A DNA stretch of 64,000 nucleotides, from contig NZ_JOEH01000004.1 in assembly GCF_000719095.1 (NCBI RefSeq), forward strand, positions 310,001-374,000, in the 5' to 3' direction. Each line of letters opens with the position of its first letter. The first letter of the stretch is position 1. A model generated the notes under the pieces. It did no database searches, was not told the DNA's origin, and saw only the letters and a list, made by a program, of their open reading frames with translations. Position numbers and translations under genes: made by a program. Shown piece by piece: positions 27,906 through 36,067 of the stretch. This stretch comes from Streptacidiphilus jeojiense. Lineage in GTDB: Bacteria > Actinomycetota > Actinomycetes > Streptomycetales > Streptomycetaceae.

Positions 27906-29810
27906 ATGCCCCCGCTGCGTCCCCTGGCCCGGAGCCTTGCCCCGCTGTCGGATGAGTCCCTGCCCGGACTCCTCCTTCGCCTGGCCTTCCGTCTGGGCAC
28001 CTCGCCAGCAGAGCTGGCCGTCCGCACCGGACTTGCCGACCGTCCGCACCTAGCGGTGCTGCCGACGTCACTTCTGATCGGCCTCGACCGCGACCGGCGA
28101 CACACCTTCGCGCAGATGGTTAAGGCCGAGGACGACGAGGTGGACGCCATGCTGCTGGACACTTTCAAAAGCCGCTACCCGCACGCGCAACCGTCCCCGA
28201 GCGGCCGCAACGGCCTGGCAAATCAGCAGCACCGCTGGCTCTTCATACACGCCACCCGATACTGCCCGCAGTGCCTGGCAGGTCAGAACAATCCACTGGA
28301 AAGAGCATTCGGCGGTCCCTGGAAGAGCACGTGGCGCCTCCCGCCCGTTTTCGCATGTCTGGAACACCGCCGCTTCCTGGAACACTCCTGCCCCGCATGC
28401 AACTCGCTGGTCCTCCACACCGCGACCCGCAGCGGCGTCCGGCACATGCCCCGCTGGCGCGACTGGGGTCTCCACCCAGCGCAATGCAGGGCATTCATGG
28501 ACGGAGAATGCGGGCACCGTCTCGACCGGGGCTCCACCGCCTCCCGGAAGCTGCCGACCGACTACCGGAAGTTCCAGAGTTTTCTCCTCGATCTGCTGCG
28601 GGCTGACGGTCCCGCAACTGTTGAAGTTCTCGGGCACTCCACCTCACCGGCTCACTACTTCACCGATCTGAGAACGGCCTGCCACATTCTGCGGACTTCC
28701 TGGCCCAGATCCCGCTACCTCCTGGACAGCCAGGAACTCATGATGCTCTTGTCTGCGGGCCCCGCCGACAAGGAGGAGCTCTCGCGGTCAACGTTCGCCC
28801 GCGCCTCGAACGACATGCCGATCCTGGCGGCACAGCCGCACGCGGCTCTCCTTCTGGCGGCTGACCGACTACTGCGGCCGACCGGCCCGGATGCGTTCGC
28901 CGGCCACCTGCGGATCCTGCTCAACGAGCCGGACCTTCGCCCCTCCAGGGTCGGTTGGGCCCGGGCATTCCTCGATTCTCGCCCCCAGGTCTCCGAAGGC
29001 TTTCTCCAGGCGGTCTCGACAGTAATTGAGACATTTGCCAAGCCCTCCCTCGCACGGAGCCTGAAGAATCCGGTCCGCAGGACGCGCTTTCGCCCCGAGC
29101 ACATTCCGCAGTTCTTGGAGGAAGACTGGTATCGAAGGTATTTCGCCCACATGGACGGTGTCGCGACCGTCCACCTCCGTCGCACGGCCGCACTTCGCCT
29201 CTGCCAGGCAGCTTCCGGCGGATCGATCCAGAAGGCCGCCGCCCGGCTGAGCCTCTTCCTAAGCAACCCGGCCGTGACAGCCCGGCTTGCCGATAGCCCG
29301 AAACGAGTTCACCGATGGGCACGGACGCGCCCCGACCCTCTCGAATTCGAATCCGCAATCCGAGATCTGGCAGCTGAGCTCGAGTCTCGCGACGAGTTGA
29401 TCAACTACGAGCAGCGCAGAAGGATGCTGACGGCGTGGTCCATCGGGCCGCAGCCATGGGAAGTCATCGCCAGCCGCATCGCCGTCCCAGCGGGCGGTTA
29501 CGCCCCCGGGGGAGGGTTCGCCATCGATCTCAGTGATCGGAAGCGAAACACCGCATCCGTCATACTCTGGTCCCTCGTGACCCAGGGCGAGCACGTCTTT
29601 GCCCCGACGCCGATCGGCGACCAGCAAGATCCAGAAACGCAGAGACAGTGGCGAATGGGCACCGATGCAGTCTGGTCACGCATCCAGCGTCGCATCACGA
29701 GACCCACCGACAATCAGCTGATCACGGCGCTTGACGAGTACGCCGCTTACCTGATCCCGATCATCGACCGCGGCACGACACCACCGATTGACGCCAGTCC
29801 CTGGACCTGA
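27906..29810 (+). CDS. tniQ: TniQ/TnsD-like target selector
   Basis: A 634-residue protein nine bases after tnsC. The N-terminus PLARSLAPLSDESLPGLLLR is the TniQ signature, followed by a zinc-finger set: C120-x2-C123 (CPQC), C151/H154 (ACLEH) and C162-x2-C165 (CPAC). The long C-terminal part (about 230-634) is helical and includes HTH-like stretches (ALRLCQAASGGSIQKAAARL; QPWEVIASRIAVPAGG). Short TniQ proteins are about 300-400 residues, while TnsD-like selectors that read a fixed chromosomal site are longer. The length and tail therefore suggest that this protein itself recognises DNA, perhaps the comEC sequence. Confidence 0.88.
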   Translation: MPPLRPLARSLAPLSDESLPGLLLRLAFRLGTSPAELAVRTGLADRPHLAVLPTSLLIGLDRDRRHTFAQMVKAEDDEVDAMLLDTFKSRYPHAQPSPSGRNGLANQQHRWLFIHATRYCPQCLAGQNNPLERAFGGPWKSTWRLPPVFACLEHRRFLEHSCPACNSLVLHTATRSGVRHMPRWRDWGLHPAQCRAFMDGECGHRLDRGSTASRKLPTDYRKFQSFLLDLLRADGPATVEVLGHSTSPAHYFTDLRTACHILRTSWPRSRYLLDSQELMMLLSAGPADKEELSRSTFARASNDMPILAAQPHAALLLAADRLLRPTGPDAFAGHLRILLNEPDLRPSRVGWARAFLDSRPQVSEGFLQAVSTVIETFAKPSLARSLKNPVRRTRFRPEHIPQFLEEDWYRRYFAHMDGVATVHLRRTAALRLCQAASGGSIQKAAARLSLFLSNPAVTARLADSPKRVHRWARTRPDPLEFESAIRDLAAELESRDELINYEQRRRMLTAWSIGPQPWEVIASRIAVPAGGYAPGGGFAIDLSDRKRNTASVILWSLVTQGEHVFAPTPIGDQQDPETQRQWRMGTDAVWSRIQRRITRPTDNQLITALDEYAAYLIPIIDRGTTPPIDASPWT

Positions 29811-30261
29811 AGACCGGGGTGGTGCTGTTGAGCGCATATAGCCCACCTGTTGCCGATCATCAACCATGGCAGGGGGGCGCCCACGGAGATCAATTGATGA
29901 ACTGACGCGATCAGAAAGCAAGCCCCGCGACCGTCGTCCTTCAGGAAGCACGTACTACTACGCCGTGGCTCGGGCGAACCCTTTTCAGCCACTATTGTCT
30001 CCAAGGCGACTTGAATTTTCGGATGAATTATGGCGCGCGTCCTAGTGCTGTCGAGTGATGCTGCAGCACAGCTGTGATAACTATGGCATGCGCGGCGGGA
30101 TCTGAGGAGCGAAATGTCGCAACTCTCGCCGTTTCGCAGGCGATCAAGGAAGTGAGGCTGGGAGCCATCCGCCATACCAGCCCCTTCTTGGCTGCGCGTG
30201 GCGCAGATAGGAGACACGCTGGCTCGTCGAGACGCGCGGAAATGACAGTTCTCACTGAAAG
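29811..30261 (+). other. Non-coding right arm of the transposon
   Basis: About 450 bp without a supported gene, AT-richer than the surroundings. An open frame at 30074-30370 runs out of the element into comEC in the wrong frame and lacks a ribosome site. CAACTCTCGCCG near 30121 resembles the terminal CCAACTCTCGCTG, so it may be an inner transposase site. I see no repeat-spacer array, tRNA-like fold or promoter that I can defend. Confidence 0.5.
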
Positions 30262-30286
30262 GTGCCAACTCTCGCTGACATTCTCA
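30262..30286 (-). repeat. Right terminal inverted repeat
   Basis: Read inward on the minus strand: TGAGAATGTCAG, CGAGA, GTTGGCAC. The outer 12 and inner 8 bases match the left end exactly; the GTTGGCAC box sits 17 bases from the tip at both ends. Confidence 0.93.
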
Positions 30287-30291
30287 ACCTG
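30287..30291. repeat. Target-site duplication, right copy (ACCTG)
   Basis: ACCTG directly follows the right tip CATTCTCA and is continued by GACGCCTAC of comEC. It matches 23312-23316. Confidence 0.93.
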
Positions 30292-30558
30292 GACGCCTAC
30301 CCGGGCCTGCGCCACCTGGACGTGCTCAAGGTCGCGCACCACGGGTCGGCCAAACAGGACCCCGACCTGATCCGTGCCCTGGCCCCGCGTCTGGCCCTGA
30401 TCTCCTGCGGCGCCGGCAACACCTACGGCCACCCGGCTCCGGTCACCCTCGCCCTGCTCCGTTCGCTCGGCGCCACCGTGCTGCGCACCGACCTGCAGGG
30501 CGACCTCGCGGTCCTGGACGACGGCGGCCGACTGTCCGTGGCGACGCATGAGCGATAA
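30287..30558 (+). pseudogene. comEC: comEC C-terminal part, cut off by the transposon
   Basis: From GAC at 30292 the frame reads DAYPGLRHLDVLKVAHHGSAKQ ... GAGNTYGHPAPV ... DGGRLSVATHER and stops at 30558. AHHGS and NTYGHP are the last conserved motifs of the ComEC metallo-beta-lactamase domain. Taking out 23317-30286 and one ACCTG joins CTG to GAC in frame and restores a 797-residue protein with no stop or missing residue. Nothing suggests independent expression: there is no ribosome site and the upstream sequence is transposon end. The downstream small gene overlaps its last codons. Confidence 0.95.
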
Positions 30559-30829
30559 TTCCGGCGTGCACAACGATCACGATCCCCTCGTCTTGGTCCT
30601 CCCCGACCGCGACGCCGCCGAGGCCGTCGCCGAGCGGCTGACCGAGGAGCACCCCGCACTGCCGGAGCCCGAGCTGCACCGCGAGGCACTGGCCGGGGAG
30701 GACGACGCCGAGGACGCCCAGTGGCTGGTCGTACTGCACCCGCCGCTGCCCGCCGGCCTGACCCCGGCGGACCTGGACGCGCTGGCCGCGGCCGAGGACG
30801 GCTGGCTGGAGGGCCACGAACCGGCATGA
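30548..30829 (+). CDS. Small acidic protein, unknown function
   Basis: A 93-residue acidic protein whose start overlaps the end of comEC by 11 bases. The pattern VLVLPDRDAAEAVAERLTEEHP and QWLVVLHPPLPAGLTPADLDALAAAEDGWLE suggests a small alpha/beta fold. The family is a conserved hypothetical between comEC and holA in streptomycetes. Because it is normally coupled to comEC translation, the insertion upstream may also reduce its expression. A GTG at 30566 is an alternative start. Confidence 0.7.
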   Translation: MSDNSGVHNDHDPLVLVLPDRDAAEAVAERLTEEHPALPEPELHREALAGEDDAEDAQWLVVLHPPLPAGLTPADLDALAAAEDGWLEGHEPA

Positions 30830-30865
30830 GCGGCGTTGTCGGTGCCTGCCACTAGGCTGACCCCG

Positions 30866-31849
30866 ATGCCCAAGCAACCAACCGATGACCTGCTCGCTCC
30901 GCTGACGGTGGTGGTCGGCCAGGAGGAGCTGCTGCTCGACCGCGCCGTCGCGCAGACCACCGGCGCCGCCCGCCGGGCCGACCCGGACACGGACGTCCGG
31001 GACCTGCAGCCGGGCGGCCTGCAACCCGGCATGCTCAGCGAGCTCACCAGCCCGTCGCTGTTCTCCGAGCGCAAGGTGATCGTCGTCCGGGCCGCCCAGG
31101 ACCTCGCCGCCGACACCGTCAAGGAGGTCAAGGCCTACCTGGACGACCCGGCGCCCGAGGTGATGCTGGTCCTGGTGCACGCCGGCGGGGCCAAGGGGAA
31201 GGGCCTGCTGGACGCGGCCAAGAAGGCCGGAGCCCGCGAGGTCGCCTGCCCCAAGCTGACCAAACCGGCCGAGAAGCTGGCCTTCGTCCGCGCCGAGTTC
31301 CGGGTGACCGGCCGCTCGGCCACCGAGGACGCCTGCAAGGCGCTGCTCGACGCGGTCGGCAGCGACCTGCGCGAGCTGGCCTCGGCCTGCAGCCAGTTGG
31401 CCGCCGACACCGAGGGCACCATCGACGAGACCGTGGTCGCCCGCTACTACACCGGCCGCGCCGAGTCCTCCGGCTTCCAGGTCGCCGACCTGGCCGTCAC
31501 CGGCCGCACCGCCGAGGCCCTGGGCCAGCTCCGCTGGGCCCTGGCCGTGGGCGAGAAGCCCACCGGCATCGTCTTCGCGCTGGCCTCGGGCGTCCGCGCG
31601 ATCGGCAGGGTCGCCACCGCGGACCGTGGGATGCGCCCCGGCGACCTGGCCCGCGAGCTGGGCATGCCGCCCTGGAAGATCGACCGGGTCCGCCAGCAGC
31701 TCCGCGGCTGGAGCGGCGACGGCGTGGCCGCCGCCCTGCGCGCCATCGCCGAAGCCGACGCCGCCGTCAAGGGCGGCTCCGGCGACCCCGCCTACGCCCT
31801 CGAACAGTGCGTCGTAGCCGTCTCCCACGCCGCCCGCTCCCAACGCTGA
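30866..31849 (+). CDS. holA: DNA polymerase III delta subunit
   Basis: A 327-residue clamp-loader subunit that opens the sliding clamp during replication. The start at ATG 30866 (MPKQPTDDLLAPLTVVVGQEELLLDR) fits the family; the frame extends ten codons upstream without reason. It has the delta N-domain (DLQPGGLQPGMLSELTSPSLFSERKVIVV), the middle SKPAEKLAF-like region (LTKPAEKLAFVRAEF) and the C-terminal collar domain (MPPWKIDRVRQQLRGW). The length is normal. It stands after comEC as in most actinobacteria and ends at a very strong terminator. Confidence 0.95.
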   Translation: MPKQPTDDLLAPLTVVVGQEELLLDRAVAQTTGAARRADPDTDVRDLQPGGLQPGMLSELTSPSLFSERKVIVVRAAQDLAADTVKEVKAYLDDPAPEVMLVLVHAGGAKGKGLLDAAKKAGAREVACPKLTKPAEKLAFVRAEFRVTGRSATEDACKALLDAVGSDLRELASACSQLAADTEGTIDETVVARYYTGRAESSGFQVADLAVTGRTAEALGQLRWALAVGEKPTGIVFALASGVRAIGRVATADRGMRPGDLARELGMPPWKIDRVRQQLRGWSGDGVAAALRAIAEADAAVKGGSGDPAYALEQCVVAVSHAARSQR

Positions 31850-31887
31850 GCAGCGCACCGCTCCGAACAGCGCACCGCTCCGCGCAG

Positions 31888-31928
31888 CACAAGGGCCCCG
31901 CCTCGAAGAACGAGGCGGGGCCCTTGTG
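31888..31928. terminator. Strong terminator after holA
   Basis: CACAAGGGCCCCGCCTCG (31888-31905) pairs perfectly over 18 bp with 31911-31928 around AAGAA. It lies between convergent holA and rpsT and could serve both. Confidence 0.85.
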
Positions 31929-32109
31929 TCGTCTGAAGCCTTCAAACGGCACCGCACCCGCGTGGCGAACGCAGGCCGCGTGCGGTGCAGGGGGTCGTAC
32001 GGAGTCCGGGTAGAGGGCCGGACGGTTTCCGTGCGACGGGGTCGGAACGGTGCGGTTGAGAGGGACCGCGCGGTCGTTCCGACCGGAACAGATCAGAGCA
32101 AGGAGCTTG

Positions 32110-32376
32110 TCAGCCCTGCAGAGCCGAGACCTTGGAGCTGAGCGCCGACTTCTTGTTGGCGGCCTGGTTCTTGTGGATGACGCCCTTGCTGGCGGCCTTG
32201 TCGAGCTTCTTGTTGGCCTCGCGGGTCAGCGCGGTGGCCTTCTCGAAGTCGCCCGCCTCCACGGCCTCACGGGCCTTGCGGATCGCGGTCTTCAGCGAGG
32301 ACTTGACAGCCTTGTTGCGCTGACGAGCCTTCTCGTTGGTTTTGATGCGCTTGATCTGGGACTTGATGTTCGCCAC
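32110..32376 (-). CDS. rpsT: Ribosomal protein S20
   Basis: An 88-residue, Lys/Ala-rich protein of the small ribosomal subunit that binds the 5' domain of 16S r[29 protein letters not shown] and the ending [16 protein letters not shown] are the family pattern. Translation starts at GTG 32376, eight or so bases after GAGG. As in other streptomycetes it faces holA and is divergent from the lepA side. Confidence 0.98.
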   Translation of the reverse strand: MANIKSQIKRIKTNEKARQRNKAVKSSLKTAIRKAREAVEAGDFEKATALTREANKKLDKAASKGVIHKNQAANKKSALSSKVSALQG

Positions 32377-32518
32377 GAAATAGCCTCAGTCTGATTGGTT
32401 GGTGGTACTGCGTCTTCTGTGGTGCTGTCATGTCCGTCGGTCACCCGCCCGGAGGGCATGGGGTACCGCAGACACGATGGCCCAGGCTATCAGCCGTCCC
32501 CGGCTCGGCCCAAACCGG

Positions 32519-32827
32519 TCAGTCCAGGCCCGGCACCGGCTCCCCGTAGTGCTCGACCAGCGGGAAGGGGTCGTAGTAGGGGTGCAGCAGCCGGCCCCAC
32601 TCGGGGTACTCGGCGGAGCGGCGGAAGCCCTCGGTGTGGTCCTCCAGGCGCTCCCACTCCACCTGGAGCAGGAAGCGCGAACTGCGCCCCTCGTCCAGGC
32701 AGGGCAGCAGCCGCAGGGACAGGAAGCCGGGCTGGGCGGCGATCAGCGGGCGGGCCCGGCGGAAGTCGGCGAGGAACGCCTCCTCCCGGCCGGGGACGAC
32801 GTCGAGCAGTGCGGATTCGAGGATCAT
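32519..32827 (-). CDS. Antibiotic-biosynthesis-monooxygenase (ABM) fold protein
   Basis: A 102-residue dimeric alpha/beta ferredoxin-like protein. MILESALLDVVPGREEAFLADF and FLLQVEWERLEDHTEGFRRSAEYPEWG are the ABM signature. Members are small cofactor-free oxygenases, haem-degrading enzymes or stress proteins; no His or Asn pattern here lets me choose. It is divergent from the DoxX-like gene. Confidence 0.85.
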   Translation of the reverse strand: MILESALLDVVPGREEAFLADFRRARPLIAAQPGFLSLRLLPCLDEGRSSRFLLQVEWERLEDHTEGFRRSAEYPEWGRLLHPYYDPFPLVEHYGEPVPGLD

Positions 32828-32887
32828 GGGCCGGGATCATGCCGCACCCCTCCCGAAGCTACTACCGGGTATGCCAGTGTGGGCGCC

Positions 32888-33382
32888 ATGAATCCCGCCC
32901 TCGGCCGGTTGCGCGACGCCACCACCGGCACCCGGTCCGCCCTGCTGCTCTCCGGCGTGCTCGCCGGTATGGGCACGCTGCACTTCGCCGTGCCCGGACC
33001 GTTCGACGCGATCGTCCCCAGGGTGCTGCCGGGCAGCCCCCGGCTGTGGACCAGGGCCAGCGGGGCGGCCGAGCTGGCCGTCGCCGCCGCGGTGGCGCTC
33101 CCGCAGACCCGCCGGGTGGGCGGCCTCGCCGCCGCCGGGCTGTTCGCCGCCGTCTATCCGGCCAATGTGCAGATGGCCTACGACTGGCGGAACGCCTCGA
33201 AGCTCAAGCGGGCCGTCGCCTTCGGCCGGCTGCCGTTCCAGGCGCCGCTGATCGGCTGGGCCCTCGCCGTCCGCAGCGGCGTCCCCGGCGTCCCCGGCGC
33301 ACCGGGCGTCCCCGGTGGCCCCGGTGTGCTCCCGGCCGCCGGCCCGGGCCGGTCCCCGGCGGGGGCGCGCAGGAGCGCATGA
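32888..33382 (+). CDS. DoxX-like small membrane protein
   Basis: A 164-residue protein with four hydrophobic segments. ALLLSGVLAGMGTLHFAVPGPFDAIVPRVLPG and LWTRASGAAELAVAAAVALP match the DoxX-like family, followed by AYDWRNASKLKRAVAF and LPFQAPLIGWALAV. The C-terminus is a Gly/Pro/Val repeat (GVPGVPGAPGVPGGPG), collagen-like and probably disordered. The start at ATG 32888 lies near a possible -10 (TACTAC), so the message may be nearly leaderless. The role is unknown; relatives link to redox balance. Confidence 0.8.
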   Translation: MNPALGRLRDATTGTRSALLLSGVLAGMGTLHFAVPGPFDAIVPRVLPGSPRLWTRASGAAELAVAAAVALPQTRRVGGLAAAGLFAAVYPANVQMAYDWRNASKLKRAVAFGRLPFQAPLIGWALAVRSGVPGVPGAPGVPGGPGVLPAAGPGRSPAGARRSA

Positions 33383-33455
33383 GCGGCGAGGTCCCCGGTC
33401 ATGGGACGATGGGGGCAATCGCTAGCCTCTCGCCACCGACACCATTGGATCCTGA

Positions 33456-35327
33456 GTGCCCGCCATCCCCGTCAACGTCCCGGAGCCCAGCCGCACCGAC
33501 CCGGCGCTGATCCGCAACTTCTGCATCATCGCCCACATCGACCACGGCAAGTCCACGCTCGCCGACCGGATGCTGCAGATCACCGGCGTCGTCGACCCGC
33601 GGCAGATGCGTGCCCAGTACCTCGACCGGATGGACATCGAGCGCGAGCGCGGGATCACCATCAAGTCGCAGGCGGTGCGCCTCCCCTGGGCCCCGCACAG
33701 CGGTGAGCAGCAGGGCACCACGCACATCCTGAACATGATCGACACCCCGGGCCACGTGGACTTCACCTACGAGGTCTCCCGGTCGCTGGCGGCCTGCGAG
33801 GGCACCCTGCTGGTGGTGGACGCGGCCCAGGGCATCGAGGCGCAGACCCTCGCCAACCTCTACCTGGCGCTGGAGAACGACCTCACCATCATCCCGGTGC
33901 TCAACAAGATCGACCTGCCGGCCGCCCAGCCGGAGAAGTACGCCGAGGAGCTCGCCCGGATCATCGGCTGCGAGCCCGAGGACGTGCTGCTGGCCAGCGC
34001 CAAGACCGGTCTCGGCGTCGAGGCGATCCTGGACGAGGTCGTCAAGAAGGTCCCGGCCCCGGTCGGCGTCAAGGACGCCCCGGCCCGCGCGATGATCTTC
34101 GACTCGGTCTACGACACCTACCGCGGTGTGGTCACCTACGTCAGGGTCGTCGACGGCGAGCTCACCAAGCGCGAGCGCATCGCGATGATGTCCACCGGCG
34201 CCACCCACGAGCTGCTGGAGATCGGCGTCATCTCGCCGGAGCCCAAGGTCGCGGACGGCCTGGGCGTCGGCGAGGTCGGCTACATCATCACCGGGGTGAA
34301 GGACGTCCGGCAGTCCAAGGTGGGTGACACCATCACCTCGATGCACAAGGGTGCGACCGAGGCGCTGGGCGGCTACAAGGACCCGCGGCCGATGGTGTTC
34401 TCCGGCCTCTACCCGCTGGACGGCTCCGACTACCCGCTGCTCCGGGACGCGCTGGACAAGCTGCGGCTCAACGACGCCGCGCTGGTCTACGAGCCGGAGA
34501 CGTCGGTGGCACTGGGCTTCGGCTACCGCTGCGGCTTCCTCGGCCTGCTGCACCTGGAGATCATCCGGGAGCGGCTGGAGCGCGAGTTCAACCTGGACCT
34601 GATCTCCACCGCGCCCAACGTGGTCTACCGGGTGGTGATGGAGGACGGCAGCGAGATCACCGTCACCAACCCCAGCGAGTTCCCCGGCGGCAAGATCACC
34701 GAGGTCAACGAGCCGGTGGTGCGCGGCACCATCCTGGCGCCCAACGAGTTCGTCGGCGCGATCATGGAGCTGTGCCAGGCCCGGCGCGGCAATCTGCAGG
34801 GCATGGACTACCTCTCCGAGGACCGGGTGGAGCTGCGCTACACCCTCCCCCTCGCCGAGATCGTGTTCGACTTCTTCGACCAGCTGAAGTCCAAGACCCG
34901 CGGCTACGGCTCCTTCGACTACGAGCCGATCGGCGAGCAGTCGGCGGACCTGGTGAAGGTCGACATCCTGCTGCACGGCGACGCGGTGGACGCCTTCTCC
35001 GCGGTGGTGCACAAGGACAAGGCCTACAACTACGGCGTGATGATGGCCGGGAAGCTGCAGAAGCTGATCCCGCGTCAGCAGTTCGAGGTGCCGATCCAGG
35101 CCGCCATCGGCTCGCGGGTGATCGCCCGTGAGACGGTCCGCGCCATCCGCAAGGACGTCCTCGCCAAGTGCTACGGCGGTGACATCTCCCGGAAGCGGAA
35201 GCTGCTGGAGAAGCAGAAGGAGGGCAAGAAGCGGATGAAGATGGTCGGCCGGGTCGAGGTCCCGCAGGAGGCCTTCATCGCGGCGCTGTCGACGGACGCC
35301 GACGCCCCCTCCGAGAAGAAGAAGTAG
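33456..35327 (+). CDS. lepA: Elongation factor 4 (LepA) GTPase
   Basis: A 623-residue translational GTPase that acts on stalled or mispositioned ribosomes. G motifs: [15 protein letters not shown] (G1), [14 protein letters not shown] (G3) and LNKIDLP (G4). The EF-G-like domains II, III and V follow, and the unique C-terminal domain ends [16 protein letters not shown]. Translation starts at GTG 33456 ([21 protein letters not shown]). In many streptomycetes hemW lies a short way downstream; here about 24 kb intervene. A strong hairpin closes the gene. Confidence 0.97.
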   Translation: MPAIPVNVPEPSRTDPALIRNFCIIAHIDHGKSTLADRMLQITGVVDPRQMRAQYLDRMDIERERGITIKSQAVRLPWAPHSGEQQGTTHILNMIDTPGHVDFTYEVSRSLAACEGTLLVVDAAQGIEAQTLANLYLALENDLTIIPVLNKIDLPAAQPEKYAEELARIIGCEPEDVLLASAKTGLGVEAILDEVVKKVPAPVGVKDAPARAMIFDSVYDTYRGVVTYVRVVDGELTKRERIAMMSTGATHELLEIGVISPEPKVADGLGVGEVGYIITGVKDVRQSKVGDTITSMHKGATEALGGYKDPRPMVFSGLYPLDGSDYPLLRDALDKLRLNDAALVYEPETSVALGFGYRCGFLGLLHLEIIRERLEREFNLDLISTAPNVVYRVVMEDGSEITVTNPSEFPGGKITEVNEPVVRGTILAPNEFVGAIMELCQARRGNLQGMDYLSEDRVELRYTLPLAEIVFDFFDQLKSKTRGYGSFDYEPIGEQSADLVKVDILLHGDAVDAFSAVVHKDKAYNYGVMMAGKLQKLIPRQQFEVPIQAAIGSRVIARETVRAIRKDVLAKCYGGDISRKRKLLEKQKEGKKRMKMVGRVEVPQEAFIAALSTDADAPSEKKK

Positions 35328-35350
35328 CAGGACAGAACGGCAGAACACGA

Positions 35351-35396
35351 ACGTCGGGCGCCCTCCGGAAGCATGCTTCCGGAAGCCGCCCGACGT
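35351..35396. terminator. Two-way terminator after lepA
   Basis: ACGTCGGGCG (35351-35360) pairs with CGCCCGACGT (35387-35396); the palindrome CCGGAAGCATGCTTCCGG (35365-35382) forms the inner stem. It lies between convergent lepA and the DinB-fold gene. Confidence 0.85.
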
Positions 35397-35419
35397 CGTC
35401 CTCCCCCGTCCGGTCCGCG

Positions 35420-36001
35420 CTACGCCGCGCTCCAGTGCGGGTCGCGGCCGGAGAGCGCGAGGGCGCGGTCGAACATGGTCATGTCGGGCTCGGTCGGCCT
35501 GGCCTCGGCGAAGCCCTCGTACTGCCGGTACATCCCGGCGTACTCCTCCACCAGGCCGAGGACGGCGGCGTCCACCGTGCCCGGGATCCGGAACTCCTGG
35601 CCGGTGGCCACGGCCAGTTCCCAGCCGTGCAGCACCAGTTCGAGCAGGATCATGCCCGCGACGGCGGCGGCCGGCATCGAGGAGTCGCCCATCTTGACCT
35701 CGCCCTCCCAGACGGCCGGATCCGACCAGGCGGCCAGGGCCCGGTCCAACTGCTGGGCGTAGGCGTCCGCCCAACCGGGCTCGGCGGTGAAGTCGCGCTG
35801 CTGCCAGTCGTCGGGGACGGACTCGCCACGGGCGCGGAGTTCGAAGTTGTAGGAGGTCCAGAGCACCAGATGGTTGGTAAGGGTCCTGACATCCCATTCA
35901 GTGTCCGGAGTGGGGTCGGCGAGCTGGTCGGCGGTGACACCGCGGGCGATCCTGGCGGCCTCGTCGGCGGCGGCGGTGAGCTGGGGAAGAAGATTCGTCA
36001 T
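35420..36001 (-). CDS. TIGR03086-type DinB-fold protein
   Basis: A 193-residue protein from the ATG at 36001 (a GTG at 36010 is possible). It has the four-helix DinB/mycothiol-maleylpyruvate-isomerase fold: TPDTEWDVRTLTNHLVLWTSYN gives the first metal His, and LELVLHGWELAVATGQ the second His region. The family binds a divalent metal and is thought to act in thiol-dependent chemistry; the actual reaction is unknown. It is divergent from an AraC regulator with 66 bp between, so control by that regulator is likely. Confidence 0.82.
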   Translation of the reverse strand: MTNLLPQLTAAADEAARIARGVTADQLADPTPDTEWDVRTLTNHLVLWTSYNFELRARGESVPDDWQQRDFTAEPGWADAYAQQLDRALAAWSDPAVWEGEVKMGDSSMPAAAVAGMILLELVLHGWELAVATGQEFRIPGTVDAAVLGLVEEYAGMYRQYEGFAEARPTEPDMTMFDRALALSGRDPHWSAA

Positions 36002-36067
36002 GCGGTCCACGCTAGGCGGGCCCGGTTCCGCTGTCTTGAAGAAACGCGACAGCTAGGCTGGTCCCCG

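Larger units (their letters stand above)
23317..30286. mobile_element. Complete Tn7-like transposon (tnsA-tnsB-tnsC-tniQ) inside comEC
   Basis: The element is 6,970 bp. Both ends begin TGAGAATGTCAG (TG...CA termini) and a 5-bp duplication flanks it. Four genes in one direction fill it: PD-(D/E)xK endonuclease, rve-type DDE transposase, AAA ATPase and TniQ. This is the core of heteromeric Tn7-type transposition, in which TnsA and TnsB cut opposite strands, TnsC is the ATP-dependent regulator and TniQ selects the target. No cargo, resistance, CRISPR or phage gene is visible. Third codon positions are less GC-saturated than in flanking genes, as expected for recently acquired DNA. Exact ends, intact genes and a perfect duplication suggest recent insertion. 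Confidence 0.95.

Noticed and set aside
30074..30370. Open frame crossing from the transposon right end into comEC
   Set aside because: No ribosome site, wrong frame relative to ComEC, and it runs through the terminal repeat.
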